From assembly GCA_030618325.1 (NCBI GenBank), contig JAUXDP010000162.1:1-7059 (forward strand): a DNA stretch of 7,059 nt, in the 5' to 3' direction. This document shows, in pieces, positions 6,333 through 7,059 of the stretch. The number at the start of each line of letters is the position of its first letter. Positions within the stretch are counted from its first letter, which is position 1. The position numbers and the translations under genes are program-made. The notes beneath the pieces are model-generated. The model saw only the letters and a list, made by a program, of their open reading frames with translations. It made no database searches and was not told the origin of the DNA. The DNA comes from Methylococcaceae bacterium (GTDB lineage: Bacteria; Pseudomonadota; Gammaproteobacteria; Methylococcales; Methylomonadaceae).

Positions 6333-7059
6333 TCAATTTCCCATTAATTGTTCATATAATTGCTCATATTCATGAACGATTGATTTTATTGAATAGTTCT
6401 TTTCAATGCGTTGCCTAGCTAATTTACCTAAATTTTGTCGATATACTTTGGGTTTATCGAGTAAATCAATAATAGCATTAGCTAAAGCATCTGAATCAGC
6501 CGGTGGTGCTACAAGCCCGGTATCAGCCACTAATTTTCCTAAATCGCCAACATTCGTAACTACACAAGGGATGCTACACGCCATTGCTTCTCCAATGGCA
6601 TTGGGGAAACTTTCGCCTAATGAAGATGAGCAGGCAATATCCAATGCTGCATTGATCTGCGGAATATCATTTCTTTCTCCAAGCAACAGAAAATGCTCAC
6701 TACGCCCTATTTCCTTAATCCATTTCAGTATTTGCTTGTTTTGATTATCAACTCCCGCTCCCACTAAAATAAATCGAACATCCATAAATCTAGTTAACAC
6801 TCGTCTCGCTGCTTGAATAAAATTCTGGTGATCTTTTTGTGGATCAAATCTGGCAATCAGCCCAATAAGGCGGATTTCCTCTTGTATATCAAACTGTTTA
6901 CAGAATGCTAACTTGGCGTTAACATCTGGATGAAACTTGACTAAATCAAAACCATTACCGATCTGATAAAATAATGATTTTTTATACCCTAGCGCCTGAT
7001 GTACTTGAGCTGCACGCTCAGAATTACAAATAATGGCATCTGCTAGCCAACCAGAGAAC
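6333..7059 (-). CDS. GT4-family glycosyltransferase, C-terminal part (5' end outside window)
   Basis: A GT-B fold, GT4-type glycosyltransferase, the kind that moves a sugar from a nucleotide-sugar donor to a glycan or lipid acceptor at the cytoplasmic face of the membrane. On the reverse strand the frame stays open from the stop at 6333-6335 to the right edge, giving 241 visible residues, so the GTG at 6800 is internal. Visible residues include ADAIICNSERAAQVHQALG (6-24), the NGFDLVKFHP linker, the donor-domain entry strand LIGLIARFDPQKDH with the Arg and Lys typical of the catalytic site, RFILVGAG, and the EX7E motif ESFPNAIGE with glutamates at about 149 and 157, followed by AMACSIPCVVTNVGD. 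The C-terminal helix ends at NYSIKSIVHEYEQLYEQLMGN. Donor and acceptor cannot be told. The gene converges on the DUF3581 gene with a 40-base gap, and its relatives often sit in capsule, O-antigen or exopolysaccharide loci. Confidence 0.95.
   Translation of the reverse strand, partial: FSGWLADAIICNSERAAQVHQALGYKKSLFYQIGNGFDLVKFHPDVNAKLAFCKQFDIQEEIRLIGLIARFDPQKDHQNFIQAARRVLTRFMDVRFILVGAGVDNQNKQILKWIKEIGRSEHFLLLGERNDIPQINAALDIACSSSLGESFPNAIGEAMACSIPCVVTNVGDLGKLVADTGLVAPPADSDALANAIIDLLDKPKVYRQNLGKLARQRIEKNYSIKSIVHEYEQLYEQLMGN

Noticed and set aside
6406..6744. 112-residue + strand frame inside the glycosyltransferase gene
   Set aside because: It is antisense to conserved GT4 motifs and resembles no protein family I know.
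6798..6800. GTG on the - strand as start of a 155-residue glycosyltransferase
   Set aside because: Reading further upstream on the - strand gives 86 more in-frame residues with clear GT4 features (NGFDLVKFHP, LIGLIARFDPQKDH) up to the window edge.

Overview
The window is a dense bacterial segment with seven protein genes: six on the + strand and one on the - strand at the right edge. The genes at both edges are cut. The DUF1415 and DUF3581 families, and the closeness of the other products to proteobacterial families, suggest a gammaproteobacterium of moderate to low GC. This rests on family recognition by eye, and no species is claimed. The right part (from about 4300) looks more AT-rich than the PEPCK-like gene at the left.

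Left block (1-3680). The first gene is the C-terminal 695 residues of a large protein that I read as a pyrophosphate-type phosphoenolpyruvate carboxykinase (PPi-PEPCK). After 51 bases with a strong ribosome binding site comes a complete PiT-family inorganic phosphate transporter. One protein interconverts Pi and PPi while linking PEP and oxaloacetate, and the other moves Pi across the membrane. They may form an operon with a shared phosphate/pyrophosphate theme. This pair is the most interesting point in the window.

Middle block (3725-5132). A DUF1415 protein follows the transporter at 44 bases. Next is a 343-base stretch with no recognisable gene, then a 162-residue protein of no family I can name. 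That protein has conserved-looking His and Asn/Ser motifs that recall, weakly, papain-like or NlpC-like folds.

Right block (5226-7059). A single-domain rhodanese with an intact active-site Cys lies 14 bases ahead of a DUF3581 protein, probably as a two-gene operon. The DUF3581 protein carries a motif like that of MaoC/hotdog hydratases near its N-terminus. The two start regions contain small imperfect palindromes and lack good Shine-Dalgarno sequences. A GT4-type glycosyltransferase on the - strand converges on this pair and runs off the right edge, so a glycan or polysaccharide locus may begin there.

I found no tRNA, rRNA, CRISPR array, insertion sequence or prophage feature. The genes look like ordinary chromosomal genes, several of them from poorly characterised families. 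I see no clear new multi-gene defence or mobile system.
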